A stretch of DNA of 17,315 nucleotides from PALSA-243 sp049522755 (GTDB lineage Bacteria > Acidobacteriota > Terriglobia > Bryobacterales > Bryobacteraceae): contig JBEKNN010000203.1 in NCBI GenBank assembly GCA_049522755.1, forward strand, positions 1-17,315, read 5' to 3'. Shown here piece after piece: positions 15,657 through 17,315 of this stretch. The translations under genes and the position numbers were made by a program. The first letter of the stretch is position 1, and each line of letters opens with the position of its first letter. Under the pieces are notes generated by a model. It had not been told where the DNA came from. It made no database searches and saw only the letters and a list, made by a program, of their open reading frames with translations.

Positions 15657-16640
15657 ATGCACCGTACCGCCCTCCTGTTCCTGGCCGCGCTAACGCTCCA
15701 CGCCGCCGACGTCAACACGTTCTCCATCGTCGGCTTCGACCCTGCCACTCGCGAGTGGGGCATCGCCGTCGCATCGCGCTATTTTTCCGTGGGCTCCGTG
15801 GTCCCGTGGGCCGAAGCCGAGACCGGCGCCATCGCCACGCAGGCCAACGTCAACGTGGGGTACGGGCCGCGCGGCCTCGAACTGCTGCGTCAGGGTCTTT
15901 CCGCCAAACAGGTCATGGAAAAGCTCCTCGCTGAAGACACCTTCGAAGGCAAGGATGGCCGCCAGTTCGCCATCATCGACCGCAACGGCAACATCGCCGC
16001 CTTCACCGGCCCCAACGCGCCCAACTGGGCGGGCGACCGGCAGGGTAAGACGTGGTCGGCGCAAGGCAACATCCTGGTTGGACCGCAGGTGCCCGAAGCC
16101 ATGGGCCGCGCCTTTGAGGCGACTCAAGGCGAGCTCGCCGAGAAGCTCTTCGCCGCCGTGAAAGCCGGCGACGATGCAGGCGGCGATAGCCGCGGCAAGC
16201 AGTCCGCCTCCATGCTGGTGGTGCGCAAGGGCGGCGGCCGCAACATAAATAACGACCGCTATCTCTACCTCAATGTGGACGACAACCCCGCGCCCATTCC
16301 CGAGCTGCGCCGGCTGCTCAACCTCGCTCTCGCCTCCGGCTATCAGGACAGGATGTCGAAGTTGACCACCGCCAACAAGCCCCGCGAAGCCCGCGATGCA
16401 GCCGCCAAATACGCCCAGTATGCGCCCTCCGCCAACGCCCAGATCAGCCTTGGCGTCCAGGACTATAACCTTGGCGACAAGCCCGCCGCTCTCGCGGATT
16501 TCCGCAAAGCCCTTGAGATGGACCCCAACGCCCGCCGCCGCTTCGAAGCCGCGCCCGCCAACGCCAAGGGCAACAACCGCATGAAGCCGATTCTCGATGA
16601 CGCGGAATTCATGAAACAGCTCCTTCCGGACAAGCAGTAG
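15657..16640 (+). CDS. Exported DUF1028 protein with TPR-like tail
   Basis: 327 residues from ATG 15657, chosen because it directly begins a signal peptide (HRTALLFLAALTLHAA); the upstream in-frame ATG at 15579 would put about 26 non-conserved residues before it. Residues about 19-225 match DUF1028, an Ntn-hydrolase-like fold of unknown substrate: NTFSIVGFDPATREWGIAVA, VGSVVPWAEAETGAIATQAN, then GPQVPEAMGRAFEATQG and KGGGRNINNDRYLYLNVDDN. Many family members carry a peptidoglycan-binding tail; this one instead ends with a helical segment (about 250-325) containing a TPR-like unit (AQISLGVQDYNLGDKPAALA, then DFRKALEMDPNA). No Shine-Dalgarno precedes the start, and a TATAAA -10-like box ends 6 nt upstream, so leaderless expression is possible. 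Function unknown. Confidence 0.85.
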   Translation: MHRTALLFLAALTLHAADVNTFSIVGFDPATREWGIAVASRYFSVGSVVPWAEAETGAIATQANVNVGYGPRGLELLRQGLSAKQVMEKLLAEDTFEGKDGRQFAIIDRNGNIAAFTGPNAPNWAGDRQGKTWSAQGNILVGPQVPEAMGRAFEATQGELAEKLFAAVKAGDDAGGDSRGKQSASMLVVRKGGGRNINNDRYLYLNVDDNPAPIPELRRLLNLALASGYQDRMSKLTTANKPREARDAAAKYAQYAPSANAQISLGVQDYNLGDKPAALADFRKALEMDPNARRRFEAAPANAKGNNRMKPILDDAEFMKQLLPDKQ

Positions 16641-16776
16641 TTGCTGCTCGCGTGGGCGGCTGTTATGAGCTTCGTTTGCCATCTGATTCACCAGGTCCGC
16701 GCGACCCATCTTCTCTCGCGGCCGGGCCGTTAGCAGCAGCAGCGAGCAGGCGCCGGCGCCGCGTTACACTGGGGCC

Positions 16777-17315
16777 ATGACGTTCGTCATTGATGACGCG
16801 TTCCTGCCCGCAACGCTCACCGCCCAACCCATGACCGACGAAGAGTTCGCCGGATTCTGCGCCGAACATCCCGATCTCTTCTTTGAGATGACCGCGGAAG
16901 GTGAAATCATCGTCATGCCGCCTACCTATTCGTTGACCGGCGCGCGAAACAATGAAATATCCATCCAACTTGGCACGTGGGCGCGGCAGGACGGCCGCGG
17001 GATCGCCTGCGATTCTTCAACCGGTTTTGTACTCCCCGACGGCGCCCGCCGTTCCCCCGACGCCGCGTGGATTCTGAAGAGCCGCATTGCGCAACTTGAT
17101 CCAGCCAGCCGAGAGGGATTTTGGCACCTTTGCCCCGACTTCGTGGTGGAGTTGCAATCCTCTACCGATCGCCCGCGTATCCTTAAGGAACAAGATGCGG
17201 GAATGGCTGGCAAACGGCGCGCAGCTGGGCTGGCTCATTGACCCCGAACACCGGTCGGTTGCGATCTATCGGCCGGAGGGCCCGGTGGAGACGCGTGCCG
17301 GCATCGATTCGATCG
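16777..17315 (+). pseudogene. Uma2-family (DUF820) PD-(D/E)XK nuclease, frameshifted and cut by the window end
   Basis: The frame from ATG 16777 encodes a recognisable Uma2-type protein: MTDEEFAGFCAEHPDLFFEM, GEIIVMPPTYSLTGARNNEI, LPDGARRSPDAAW with Asp95, and CPDFVVELQSSTDRPR with Glu125 as likely PD-(D/E)XK acidic residues. At codon 139 the frame leaves the family: one extra C at 17191 shifts it, and it stops at 17239-17241. Reading from 17192 in the next frame restores the family C-terminus (KMREWLANGAQLGWLIDPEH, then RSVAIYRPEG) to the window end without a stop. So a one-base insertion, or a sequencing error, breaks the gene. A -10-like TACACT ends 6 nt before the ATG and no strong Shine-Dalgarno is present. 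These proteins occur in many copies in acidobacterial and cyanobacterial genomes; function is poorly known. Confidence 0.75.

Noticed and set aside
15690..16709. 339-codon minus-strand frame
   Set aside because: Antisense to the DUF1028 gene, which has clear domain and signal peptide evidence.
1..17315. CRISPR array, tRNA or rRNA genes
   Set aside because: No regularly spaced 25-40 bp repeats, cloverleaf-like sequences or rRNA-like stretches were noticed on reading.

Overview
The window is a high-GC chromosomal segment that reads like an Acidobacteriota genome of the Solibacter/Bryobacter type. This is inferred from the gene families (secreted DUF1028 and DUF2911 proteins with helical-repeat tails, a two-part N-terminal region typical of acidobacterial TlpA-like redoxins, a mono-haem CxxCH protein, a duplicated anion-type ABC permease) and from a TGTGGGGC-ended palindromic intergenic repeat. 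No rRNA, tRNA, CRISPR array, prophage or transposase gene was seen.

Layout. (1) 1-3601, minus strand: the N-terminal part of a probable TlpA-like redoxin cut by the window edge, a mono-haem CxxCH exported protein with a good sigma-70-type promoter, a hairpin-rich gap, and a DUF2911 protein. (2) 3681-8346, phosphate block: ppk (polyphosphate kinase 1, minus) diverges from a small secreted beta-sandwich-like protein and a PiT phosphate permease (plus). The divergent gap holds 11-bp-phased repeats resembling a Pho box. (3) 8350-8586: a nested palindromic MITE-like element squeezed between the pit stop codon and the Shine-Dalgarno of the next gene. (4) 8596-11648: a two-gene ABC transporter, an ATPase with an AAA-associated C-terminal domain (its only well-placed start codon is ATC) and a fused two-domain permease, overlapping by one base. 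(5) 11876-15405, minus strand: a three-gene operon of outer-membrane porin, small PstS-like periplasmic protein and methyl-accepting chemotaxis protein. It is preceded by an exact match to the flagellar sigma-28 (FliA) promoter consensus. (6) 15657-16640: secreted DUF1028 protein, plus strand. (7) 16777-window end: an Uma2-type nuclease gene broken by a one-base frameshift.

The most interesting candidate system is region 5. The order barrel, periplasmic binding protein, chemoreceptor under a motility sigma factor suggests a dedicated outer-membrane-to-chemoreceptor sensing relay. The PstS-like fold and the nearby ppk and pit genes make phosphate or a related anion a possible ligand, but nothing in the sequence proves the ligand. 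A second theme is start-site biology: three genes have a -10-like element only 6-7 nt before the start codon (candidate leaderless messages), and one gene seems to start at ATC.
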